From Anaeramoeba flamelloides (taxonomy: Eukaryota; Metamonada; Anaeramoebidae), in assembly GCA_027625915.1 (NCBI GenBank), contig JANTQA010000029.1, positions 9,114,001 to 9,178,000 on the forward strand: a stretch of DNA of 64,000 bases. Reading direction: 5' to 3'. The notes under the pieces were generated by a model that worked only from the letters and a program-made list of their open reading frames with translations, had not been told where the DNA came from and did not search any database. The position numbers were made by a program, and so were the translations under genes. Shown here piece after piece: positions 38,001 to 53,378 of this stretch; positions within the stretch are counted from its first letter, which is position 1, and each line of letters starts with the position of its first letter.

Positions 38001-38537
38001 TCTTTAAAATATCAGGTTTTTATATCTTTAGAACAATTTTAAAGTGTTTTAATAATATTTATTAATTATTTGTTCTTGAATACAAATGAATATATATGTT
38101 TTTTTCAATTTATTATTTCAGGTGAGTCACACTTTTTGAAATGGGATTCAATTGAAAATACAAACAAAAAAAAAATAAATAATAAATCAAAATATAAAAC
38201 GATGTCAAAAACTTAGGATAGCATATTTAGGCTTAAATGTTTAAAAAGGTAATATTAAAGGGTGAATTTTGAAGTAAATAAATTTGAGTCTTAGTATTAA
38301 AAGAGTGTCTAGGCACATGTGCCTAGAAATTTTAGAGTTAAAAAAAAAAATACATTTGTAAATTTATCGGAATTCCACAAACAATTATTGATCGAACAAA
38401 GGTTCGACAGCCTCAACTGATTTGATTTGGGTTTTTATCTACAAAAGAACACAGTCATAACTTAATATCAATCAATCTAAAAAATTATCGATCTCCTTAA
38501 ACTCATTACATAAAAATTTAAAAAATGAAATAAAAAC

Positions 38538-38570
<33 letters not shown>

Positions 38571-40833
38571 GAAATTAAGTTTAAAAGACCTTATGAAGGT
38601 ATTTTATTCACTCTTTAAAGTAAAACGTACAACGTTAATGGCTTCAAAATTCTCTCTTTAGCATATAAATTGTTTTTTAAACACTAAGTACCATGTCATA
38701 AATCCAATATAAAACAAAAAAAAATTAGACAAATATTTCAAAAATCAAAATTAAATCCAACGGGGGTAAAAGTATTATAATGTGATTCCTTGAAATTTTT
38801 TAACTTTTAAACATTTTAAATACTAGTTTAGAATATAAAAAATCATCTTACAATTTTGATAATTAAATATATGGTTCTCAAAGTCTTTTGCTATAATAAC
38901 AATTATTTTTTTATAAATAAATATCATAAATAGGAATCAAAAAGAATTTATTGTAAAAAATATTTTGTTTTCTCAATAATTCAAGATTTTCTTTCTGGAA
39001 ATTTTTTATTGTGATATTTTAGTTGAAAATTGGTGCATCTCTCTAAATTGTTAGTTATCGAAAAATTCTCTCTTTTAAGTGAGATTTGTATTCAAATAGA
39101 AAATGTAAAAGTAAAATATAAATAAATAAATTGGATTTTGTTACATAATTTAGTAATTATATTTATAAATAATACCTTTTTATTTAAGATTAAAAAATTT
39201 AGAATTTAATTATTTTCCAAAAACCTGAAAAAAAAAAAAAAAATATCATTGAAACTTTTATTTTTTCTTAATTACTTTATACCTGATTTTTATTATTCTA
39301 TTTTAATTTTGTAATTATATTTTAGGGAAATTAATGGACATTGGGGAAAATGAGGGAGAAAATTATACAGTTAATGTGCCATTAAATGATGGTATGGATG
39401 ATGAATCATATTTTTATATATTTAAAAAAGTAATTGATGCAATAATGATATATTATCAACCATCTGTCATTGTTCTACAATGTGGGGCTGATACTTTAAC
39501 ACAGGACGAATTGGGGTGTTTTAACCTTTCAATTGAGGGTCATGGGAAATGTGTTCAATATGTTCGAAATTTAAATAAACCTTTGTTGGTTTTAGGAGGT
39601 GGTGGATATACGCCAAAGAATGTTGCAAAATGTTGGGCATATGACACAAATATATTAATTGGTGAGGGTGAACTTGATAATGTATTGCCGTTGAGTGCAT
39701 ATTCATTGGATTTCCCTGACGAAACTTATTTACATATTGAACCCTCGAATATGGCAAATGAAAATGATATAAAAAAATTAAACAAAATATATGCAAATAT
39801 TTTTCATCACTTAAAGCAAATAGAATCTGTTCCTTCTGTTGAAAACATTGAAATCCCTCAAGAAATATTTAGATCAAAATTTGAATTATCAGATGATGAA
39901 GAAGATGATATTGAGTATTATTCTTCTTTAAAAGAAGATCTTGATGAACAAACAATATTTACTGAGCATTTTCATTTTGATAATAATGAGTTCCAATGTC
40001 AATTTTTTGAAAAAAATTATGGCCAAAATGAAGATTTTGTTGTTGTTACAAATTGTAATTTAAATAAAGATGTTGAAAAAAGCCATTTAGAAAACGAAAT
40101 TGAATTTGGAAATTATTTTGAGTTGTGTAAGAATACTAATAATGTTACTAATTATATGAATAACAACACTAAAAAAAAGAATATAAATAATGATATAGAA
40201 ATAAATAATAAAAATCTTAAAGATAACCAAAATACAAATGACATAAAGCCACCAATTATTAAGAATGATCTGCAAGTAATGTCTCTTGATAATGGTAATG
40301 ATAAAAATCATATTAATAATGAAGCAATACCGAAAATAAATCTATTTGATAATTACTCAACTTTTTTTGTGAAAAAAAGACATATCACTATAAAAAAAAA
40401 TATGTTGATGCCAATAAATAAAATAATTACAAAACTTGAAACAAATAATCAAAAAAAGTTTCAATCTTATTCCTTGATAACTATTAAAAATATGAATAAT
40501 AATTTTAAACAAATGCAACAAAGCTCAGTGGACTTGGTCCAAACCCCAATTCAAAAATATTCGGTTTTAAAAACAAAAAGGTATAAAAAGAAAAGAGCTA
40601 ATAAAAAGAAAGAGATGCCAAGGAAAAAAAAACATTTTTGTAAAAAGAAAATGAAACGAAAGAAATCCAAGTCTAAAAAATCAAAAGTTTCCCTAATTTC
40701 TCGTTCTTCTTTGACTAATAAAGATCAAAAGTGTGTTAAGAATTTTAAAAAGAATAATCGTAATAATCTTGGCAATTTAATTCAGAATAAGAAAAGGGTG
40801 AGGACAAATAAAATGTATAAAATGGAAGATTAA
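32040..40833 (+). CDS. Class I histone deacetylase (HDAC1/2/3-Rpd3 type)
   Basis: A zinc-dependent lysine deacetylase acting on nucleosomal histones in nuclear co-repressor complexes. Three exons are inferred: 32040-32439, 35503-35721 and 39326-40833, both introns in phase 1 (donors GTATAT and GTTTGT; acceptors ATAG and TTTAG). The spliced product is 708 aa. The catalytic domain covers about residues 5-380: [26 protein letters not shown] (His137/His138), [16 protein letters not shown] (zinc ligands Asp173 and His175), [13 protein letters not shown] (zinc ligand Asp262) and [15 protein letters not shown] (Tyr301). All catalytic residues are kept, so it should be active. After an acidic DDEEDD patch near 405, the tail of about 300 residues is Asn-rich and then strongly Lys-rich, a likely nuclear-localisation and DNA-contact segment. 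Introns are 3063 and 3604 nt, over ten times the usual size in this window. Confidence 0.95.
33860..34130 (+). repeat. Family 5 repeat in HDAC intron 1
   Basis: It shares ATTGATTGATCAAAAGGTAAG, TCTATTTGAGTTTTT, CAACTTTAACCT and the following AAATTAAATGGAATTGTGTT block with the cluster at 19050-19640. Confidence 0.6.
34778..34974. mobile_element. Family 2 palindromic element, copy 6 (HDAC intron 1)
   Basis: Left CTGTCAGTTACACTTTTAAG, right AATAGTGGAATTGGCTG before TA. This is the most diverged of the standard copies; several AAGGCAC motifs are lost. Confidence 0.8.
36029..36523 (+). mobile_element. Family 1 TIR element, fresh copy in HDAC intron 2
   Basis: The first 56 bases, starting AGTAGGGAAAAAAATACCAG, are perfectly complementary to the last 56, which end TATTTTTTTCCCTACT. 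The element is 495 bp, has no transposase frame, and its interior aligns with the copies at 428-908 and 6956-7456. Perfect long ends imply recent insertion or recent arm homogenisation. It lies 308 nt after exon 2 of the HDAC gene. Confidence 0.88.
37370..38140 (-). repeat. Family 6 repeat with inverted partial copy (HDAC intron 2)
   Basis: The reverse complement of 37370-37925 aligns by eye with 43575-44125, sharing TATTTTCAAATTTTTG, ATCATTTTTTCTAATTTT, AAAGATGAT, GACAAATAAT, CAGTGAAAGTTCAG and TTATTTCAGGTGATTCAC. A shorter copy in the other orientation follows (about 37960-38140), making an inverted pair inside the intron. The motif GTGAGTCR recurs at 37527, 37914 and 38122. The unit could be a fold-back transposon; no transposase was seen. 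Confidence 0.6.
38345..38490 (+). repeat. Family 5 repeat, diverged (HDAC intron 2)
   Basis: It shares AATTATTGATCGAACAAAGG, TGATTTGATTTGGGTTTTT and AACTTAATATCAATCAATC with other family 5 copies. It is followed by an A-run of about 31 nt at 38539-38569. Confidence 0.45.
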
Positions 40834-42610
40834 ATAAAAAAAAAAATAAAATAAAGGATATCCCTAAAGATATTTTCATAGGTATTGTATCTGTATATGT
40901 GTTAATTTATCTTCTTTTCATATTACCAAATAATATTTTTTTTATTAATTATTTAAAAAAATCTCTAATAAATTTAATATTCATGATATTTAGATAAGAA
41001 TTTATTATTTAAATATTTTAACAAGGTAATAAAACTCAGATTTAAAAAATAAATTAAAAATTCATCACAATATTTTCTAAATTACATATTTTTTATATTA
41101 TTATTATATTTTTTAATTTTAATTTTTGATTGCTTTACATTTCATTATTATTAGTTTTAAATATAGGTTTTTTTTTTTAATGGTATCTAATTTTAATTAA
41201 TCTTTGCAATTTTTAAATTATTTAAAAAAATCAAAAATCGTTATTAATTAATTAGGTTACGTGCTTCTAGATATTCATAATTGGAAAATAAAATTAAAAA
41301 TAAATATATTTGATGATATAATCCAGTTAGTTTTTTTGTTCTCCAAATAGATTTTTTATGAGAAATTTTATGTAATAATCAATATGGGTTTCAGAAAATA
41401 AATTATTAAAATGATTTATTTTTAATTTGTCATATTTTTTTTTAAAAGTGGTGGTTTTTAATAGGTGTTTTTTAAGTTTAAATATTGAAAAACAAGGGTT
41501 ATTTATATAAACTCTTTGTCAAATAAAAGTGCACAGCAAATTTCAAGAAATGTTCACAATTGAATCAAAGTAATTGTAGTATCATTCTAAAATCTGAGAA
41601 ACTCTTAAAACATAAAAAAAAAACACAACTAAATCTTTAAAACTTATTAAAACAAAACAATAAAAATTACAATTCAATATTTTAAAAATTGATGTTCCTA
41701 TTTATTTGAAATGAGAAATCTCATTTTGTAAATTGTAAAGAAAAACAATTATAAAATCAATAAAAACCCTTGAACAAGACGAATTGAGAAAAAGTTCTAG
41801 AAATTTTATTGATAATTCTTTACATGTCAAACTTTAGTTCTTTAGAGTCTCATTTCCAAGATAAAGCCACAATACATTGGCGTATTTTGTTGGACTATTT
41901 TTTCTTTATTTCTCTTTTCTTCTTTCGCACATCAATCCAATAATGGTCTTTCAAAATTCCTATATCTAGCCCACTCTAAATCAAACTTAAACTGTTTAAA
42001 TTTATACACTTCTAGATTATTTCCAAATTGGTTTCTTCTTATCTTGCTTTTTCATTTTACAACTATTCAATATCCATAAATAAATAAAAAAAACAAATGA
42101 AAAAATGAAAATTGTCAATAAGTAATTATCTTATTAACAATAAAATTTGATGGTATTGGTGATTTGAGAGGTGTGCTATTTTGTTTGAAAGGGGGGTTAT
42201 ATATATTTATTGAATTTTTTTCTAAATTTTATCAAAAATCTTTGTAAAAATTATTTTTATTTATTCAAATTATACCAGATATTTAACAATATTTTTTGAT
42301 CTATGATCTCTTATTCAATAAATTGTTTGTTATGTGTTTATATTTTAAAATGTTAAGAATTAAAAAATGGTTAAATTTTTAAACCAAAAATCCAATCTTT
42401 ATACTGCTTGAGCAAATGGCCAAATCATTTAAAATTTAAAACAATTTTGTTTTGAAAAAAAGTTCCAAATTTTACAATAAATAAAATATTATTTATTTAA
42501 AAAATTCAATTTATATTTTTTTATATTTTTTGATTATTTATAATCGAAAAATATAATAAAAATGTGTTCTAATCAATGGATAAAACAATTGTATTATTTG
42601 ATGTTAAAAT

Positions 42611-43155
42611 GGGTATATTATTAAATTTCAAATTTGATCAAATTTCAAAATTGGTCAAATTGAACTTTTTCATATTTTTGAAGAGTTTCTTGATTATTAT
42701 CATTGGTATGAAAGTTTTTAATGTTTTTTTATAATTGTGGAAGGAAGAAGCAAAACGATTATTTTGTGATTGGTAGTATTTTATTACTAAATTGTAGAAA
42801 ATCCAAAATTTTGAAATCATCAATTTTAAATATTTTTAAAAATTTGTTCGAAATCCAATTTTAACCACCAAAGTTAAGTGTAATTTTTTTTCCCTTAAAA
42901 CAATTTGCAAAAGTCTAATTGGCAAGTTAATTTTTTTTTTTTTTAAATCCTTGCTAAAATTTTCTAGTATACCATTCAAACACCAAAAACCTACCCTAAC
43001 CTACCCTAACATACCTTAAAATACCCAAACCTACTCGTAAAGATGTTTTTAAATACATACAGTCAAAATATTTAAATGACATTAACTTTTTTGAAAAAAA
43101 ATGAGAATTTGACCAATTTTGAAATTTGACCAAATTTGAAATTTAATAATTTTCC
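42611..43155. mobile_element. 545-bp TIR element
   Basis: The left end reads GGGTATATTATTAAATTTCA and continues with three CAAATTT/GGTCAAATT motifs. The right end (43105-43155) is its near-complement and finishes TTTAATAATTTTCCC. The arms match over about 50 bp with few differences. The interior holds no recognisable coding frame. Confidence 0.65.
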
Positions 43156-43574
43156 CGTTACAATATCTAGAATAATGAATAAAATATATTTTCCTAGTTT
43201 TATAGGTAATTATAGGTACAAGTGCCCAAAAAAAAAAAAAAAAAAAAAATCTCGTAAACAATGGTGTGTTTTTCACATTAAAACCAGAGTGTAATTGATG
43301 TGTAATCATACCTTTCAATAAAAAATTTTTATTTTACAAAATTTCTATTGAAAAATGTTTAAATCACCATTAACATGAAAAATTAATCAAATTTTGAAAA
43401 TATTTTTCAAGAATTTTTTTATTCTAGGTAATTATACATTTTTAATTATAAAAAAAATCTAAGATAGGTGTTTCGAAATTTTATATCTTTGAACTTTGGT
43501 ATATCAGATTTCATTCGAAATTTAATTTCGAAGGTAATGAGTAATTTGGGGTTTGAATGGGTAGATAAACTAGA

Positions 43575-44125
43575 TTTCAAAATGTTTGACTCGCTTTATA
43601 ATATTAATAGAAGTTGTTTTGGGGGTTTATCCTAGTATACCTTATAACAAAGAAAATATTTTCAAATTTTTGAGATCTGAATCATTTTTTCTAATTTTTG
43701 TTTTACTTATTTCGTTTTTTTTTTTTTGTTTTACTCTTCTGGTTCTTTTTTTTTTTTTTTGATACTTTTTTTTGCAAAAGATGATATAAAAAAAAAAAAA
43801 AAGGATCTTCAAAAAGACAAATAATTATGAAGAAAATGAGAACTATGTAAGCTCTTTTAAAAGGTATTTAATTATAAGTAAAAAATCTTCTTGACCAACT
43901 TTTTTTCAGTGAAAGTTCAGAAATAAAAATCTGTAATGCTCATTTCAAAAATTATGACTTACTTTTTTCATTTTTTGGTTTTATTTTTTTTTTTTTTTAA
44001 TTTTTAAAATATCTGGTTTTTATATATTTAGAATGATTTAAAAGTAAATAAAAGGCCGGATTTAATTATTTGCTGTTCTTAAATACTGAAGAATATATTT
44101 TTTTTCACTTTGTAATTTCAGGTGA
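43575..44125 (+). repeat. Family 6 repeat, single copy
   Basis: Runs from TGACTCGCTTTATAAT to TTTCAGGTGATTCAC and aligns by eye with the reverse complement of 37370-37925. Both ends carry versions of TGACTCAC, in opposite orientation. Confidence 0.6.
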
Positions 44126-44763
44126 TTCACAATTTAAGAAGTTGTGTTTATAAATATATATATATATATATATATTGTGTTTTTTATATTAATATTTGCT
44201 GCAGTGTTTCTAAATTTCGATTTATTTCTTTCTCAAAAGTTAATAAATATACTGGATTCAATGAAATAGTTAAAATAAGCAGAAATTGCCAGAAAATTAC
44301 CTAGAATTTTCTATCATAAAAAAAAATTATTAAAGATTATAAAGATCATTAAATAATATCTGCCATATTGAAAGTGTAATTTTAAATTTTATAATATTGT
44401 ACTTGTATAATCTTCAAAATAACAACAATTCAGTTTTTTTATTATATGAATTTATTATTTTTAAATTTTTTAGATTCCATATTTTGTAATTACTTTACGA
44501 AAAAAAAACATATTAATGGTACAAAAAGGTTAAATTTTAATTTTTTTTTTTTTTCAAAGGTCCAAAACTTGAATAATTCATGTAAATCTAATATTCTAAC
44601 AAATTTTTGATTTTTCCCTTATACCTGTGATTTCTCAAAGTAAGTTTTAAATTCCAACTAATAACTTGATAAATGGTACTCAACCCGTTAAAAGAGGGCA
44701 AGTTAATGGTTTGAGAAATGGTTCATCAACTTTTCTTCCTAACTTTTAACAAAATACTATAAA

Positions 44764-45141
44764 AATTTGGGTGATCGTGGGTTGATTCTTACCAAGAAAC
44801 ATTTCAAAAGCAAGCTGATCAGTTATTTATCAAAAGATCCGAATACAGTGCACTTTTGAGTTTTGTATTTTCCACTCCAAAAATCTTGGGTTGAGCGTAC
44901 AAAGTTTTCTTTTACAACAAAAGGAAATCCGATCAATAACCTTAAATTCAAGTATCTTTTTAAGATCAAAAAAAGTTTCCATTTCTCAAAAAAAATAAAG
45001 AGTCTACCCCTTAATTTTTACCCACAAAAGAAAAAAACCAAACGACCAACAATAACAATTAGAATGACTTCTTCAGCTTCTTTCAATTCCAAAGTTCATA
45101 ACAATAATGGTTTTTTTATTCCATTAATTTCTGAAATCTAA
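44764..45141 (+). pseudogene. Unrecognised coding-like stretch upstream of PFOR
   Basis: One + frame reads NLGDRGLILTKKHFKSKLIS and YLSKDPNTVHF to a TGA at 44855-44857. It then stays open for about 95 codons (VLYFPLQKSWVERTKFSF and on, through a basic KKKTKRPTITIR patch) to TAA at 45141. Composition is protein-like on both sides of the internal stop, but no start, splice sites or family could be fixed. It could be a remnant or a chance frame. Confidence 0.22.
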
Positions 45142-45786
45142 ATTGTTTTTCTTCGAAGAAGCAAAATAATCAAACTTGATCAATATAATTCCCTAAACTT
45201 TAAGGAATTGAAATTATTGATTTTAAAAATTGTTGAATAAAAATAACGATATAACTAACTCAATTTTTACGTTATGGAAATGCAAATTTACAAAAAGCTA
45301 AATCAAAAAAAATCTTACATTTAATGGGTAAAACAACAATAAGAAAAGCATTCTGGAAGTTGAACATTTTTACTTTGGTTGACAAAAATTGTGAAAGAAC
45401 AATTAATCAGAAAAGAAAGAAAAATCTTTTTAGAATACTAATCTTTATAGAGTGACTAAATTTGTAATTTTGTCTTCTTGAGTATCTTTTAAAAACAACA
45501 AATAAATAAATTTCACTTGTCACAAAAATAATTTTAATCAAATTTTTTAGAAACGGAAAAATGGAAAGACTTTTAATGCCCGTATGAAAGAATGAAGAGG
45601 ACTAACCCTTTTTTAATTTAGAAAAATTTCCTTCAAAATCAGATTTAGGAACCGTTGAAATATTTAACCAGTTCTTTCTTATTTTGTGATTTTTGAATGT
45701 ACTCTTGGTACAAATTCATTTTTAATTTCGAAAGATCAATAAAGGGTGAAATTCCTTCATTTTTTTTTATTTTTTCTTCATTAACG
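45142..45786. other. Spacer upstream of PFOR
   Basis: AT-rich sequence that presumably carries the PFOR promoter. An in-frame ATG lies at 45697, but the 30 residues it would add are Phe/Ile-rich and hydrophobic rather than conserved. Confidence 0.4.
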
Positions 45787-51010
<5,224 letters not shown>

Positions 51011-52139
51011 TTAATGAATTAAATTATTTTTAATTTTTTTTCTTTTTTTCTTTTTTTTTTATTATTTCCTATTTCCTATTTTCTATTTTCAATTTTTTTT
51101 TTTTGAGTTCTTAAAAAAATAATTTTTAAATTACTTCTTATTTTATTTTAAGCGAAAGCTAATTGATTATTATTTCTAATACTTTTTTAAATTTAATTTT
51201 TAATTTTAATTATCTTTTTAAAAATTATGCATAATTTTAATTTATAAAAAAATAATGATGAGTAAATTAATTGGTATGATATTTTTTGATTAATTTTAAT
51301 TTTAATTTTTTTTATTTTTATTTTTATTTTTATTTCTTGATACTATCTTTGATTTGATTGAACTTTATTTAATTTTTTTTATTGTGAGAAAGGAGTAATC
51401 AAAGAAAATATACTTAATAAAAAAGAGAAGAAGAAAAAAAATTAAAATATGAAAGTATAAAAATATTATAACATTTACATGACCAAATTAAAAATCATCA
51501 TTGTCCTGAAACAGGAGGAATAAAAACCCGATAGAAAGATTATTGGTAATAAATCAAGATCCCACAAACTGTGAATAATAAATTGGTATTCCACTGTCGT
51601 TAGGTTTTTTTTAATTTAAAAGAATGGAGTAAAATCTTTGTTTTTGCTAAATTCTTTTGGAATAAAAAAAACTTAGACACTACCTCAGAAGAGTGGTGAA
51701 CTATGTACCCGAATTTGTATCTTTGTAACTATTTTCGGACTTTTTTATTTTCAATTTTTTATTTCCAATTTTTTCTTTATTACCCTAAGTTTTCTAACCA
51801 GAAGAGCTTTGATGAAAAATTCTCGATAAGAACAATAAATTTCATAATTTTGATTAAAGAACTTTATTTAAAGAAACCAACATTTAGCAACTTTTTGAGT
51901 TTTAGAATTAATATTTTTTTCACTTGAAGCATATTCAAATGTTTAAAAAATAACTTAGAATAAAATATTCTTCGAATCCAAATATTAAGACATTGTAATA
52001 TAAACTCAAATTCAAAATTTCCCACACAGTTAAAACGGTCCAAACCGTTCAAGGAATCCACAATAATACAATTTCATTCATATTAGAAATTATTTTGATT
52101 TTTAAAAAATATGAAACTCATTTATCCATCTTTAAGTTT

Positions 52140-52490
52140 TTTGTTTTTATTTCATTTTTTGAATGACTTGACTTGTTTTGTTGGATTTTTCAATTTCTTT
52201 TTTTTGAACTGTTGATATTAGGTTAAAGTTGGGTTCTTCCAAAAACTGGAATTAAAATAAAATCAATTAATGGGAATATAAAAATTTCATCGATCAATAT
52301 TCCTAACAGAATTTAAACAAATTTAACAAATGAAATTTTTTGTTTTGCTCTCTCCAAAATTTTTCACACACCCATGATTTATTTGTATTGATAATTATTT
52401 ATTTTTAATTTTGACGAGTATTGTAATTTATAAAAAAATGTTAATATATCAATCAGTGAATGGTTCTAATTTTGCATTTCTTCTTGAATT
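52140..52490 (-). repeat. Family 5 repeat, well-matched copy
   Basis: The reverse complement closely follows 18872-19060: AATTAGAACCATTCAC, TTATAAATTACAATACTC, AAATCATGGGTGTG, TTTTGGAGAGAGCAAAAC and GTTAGGAATATTGATC all recur in the same order. Confidence 0.75.
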
Positions 52491-52935
52491 GTTTAAATTA
52501 GATTATTTTTTTTTGAAAATGGATTGAATTTTGACTTGTTAAAAATTTTGAATGTGGAGTTTAATTTGAATACCCTTAATAAAAGCCAACAGAGTCGTTC
52601 TATTGTTAACTTGGAAATTTTATTGTTGATATATAAACTATTCCCAAAATAATATCACAAATTTATTTAGAAACATCTTTTATCCAATTCCATAATAACT
52701 ATTTAAATATACAATAACATTATTTATTATAAATTGTTTCGGAACAAGATCTATTTGATTTATTTATATGCAAAACATTTTTTTAAAAAAAGATATCATT
52801 TTTCTTATCTCAATTTTGCCTTTATATCTCATGGACGTGAAAATTGGTTTTTATTATTTTCTTTTTTTTCAATAAAATGTTTATATAAAGTTTAAATTTG
52901 TTAAAATTTTGAATGGAATGAAAAAGTTTCAGCCT

Positions 52936-53378
52936 TACCCAAGCTACATAAAATTTATAAATAAAACACATTTTATTTTTCTATTCTTATTTCCCCTTTT
53001 CAAAAAATTTTGAAATAAGAGTAATTATTCAAAAAAATTTTTTAATAAATGGGCTATTATCCAAATTTTTGAGGAACATCAAAAAAAAAATTCGAGATTA
53101 CATTAAAACTTAAAAATTCTTGGTCCAAAAAAGCAACAAAAATATACCAATATTTACTGATCTTTAAAAATTTACATTTTTTGAAAATTATTTTTAAGTG
53201 CTTAATTAACCTTCGATTTTTTTTTTTTGATGTTCCTCAAAAATTTGGATAATGGCCCATTTATTAAAAAATTTTTTTGAATAATTACTCTTATTTCAAA
53301 ATTTTTCGAAAATGGAAACGAAGAATTGAAAATTCTATTGTATTTTATTTAAAATTTTATGGTAGCTTTGGAACGGCT
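52936..53378. mobile_element. 443-bp fold-back element with arms of about 150 bp
   Basis: The inner arms, 52995-53090 and 53218-53312, are near-perfect complements and include AATAAATGGGCTATTATCC and TTTTTGAGGAACATC. Pairing continues outward, more degenerate, through AAGCTACATAAAATTTA at the left and its partner at about 53350-53375. A 127-bp non-repeated centre separates the arms. No coding frame. Confidence 0.75.

Larger units (their letters stand above)
40834..44763. other. AT-rich intergenic region with TIR element and family 6 repeat
   Basis: No gene is visible. A TIR element (42611-43155), a family 6 copy (43575-44125) and a CCTACCCTAA direct repeat (about 42990-43010) are present; otherwise the sequence is AT-rich spacer. 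Confidence 0.55.

Noticed and set aside
40087-40311. Ile-rich minus-strand frame
   Set aside because: It is the antisense of the Asn-rich HDAC tail.
42985-43015. CCTACCCTAACCTACCCTAA as a telomere-like repeat
   Set aside because: Only two copies of a 10-bp unit occur, within the interior of a TIR element; too short and irregular for a telomeric tract.
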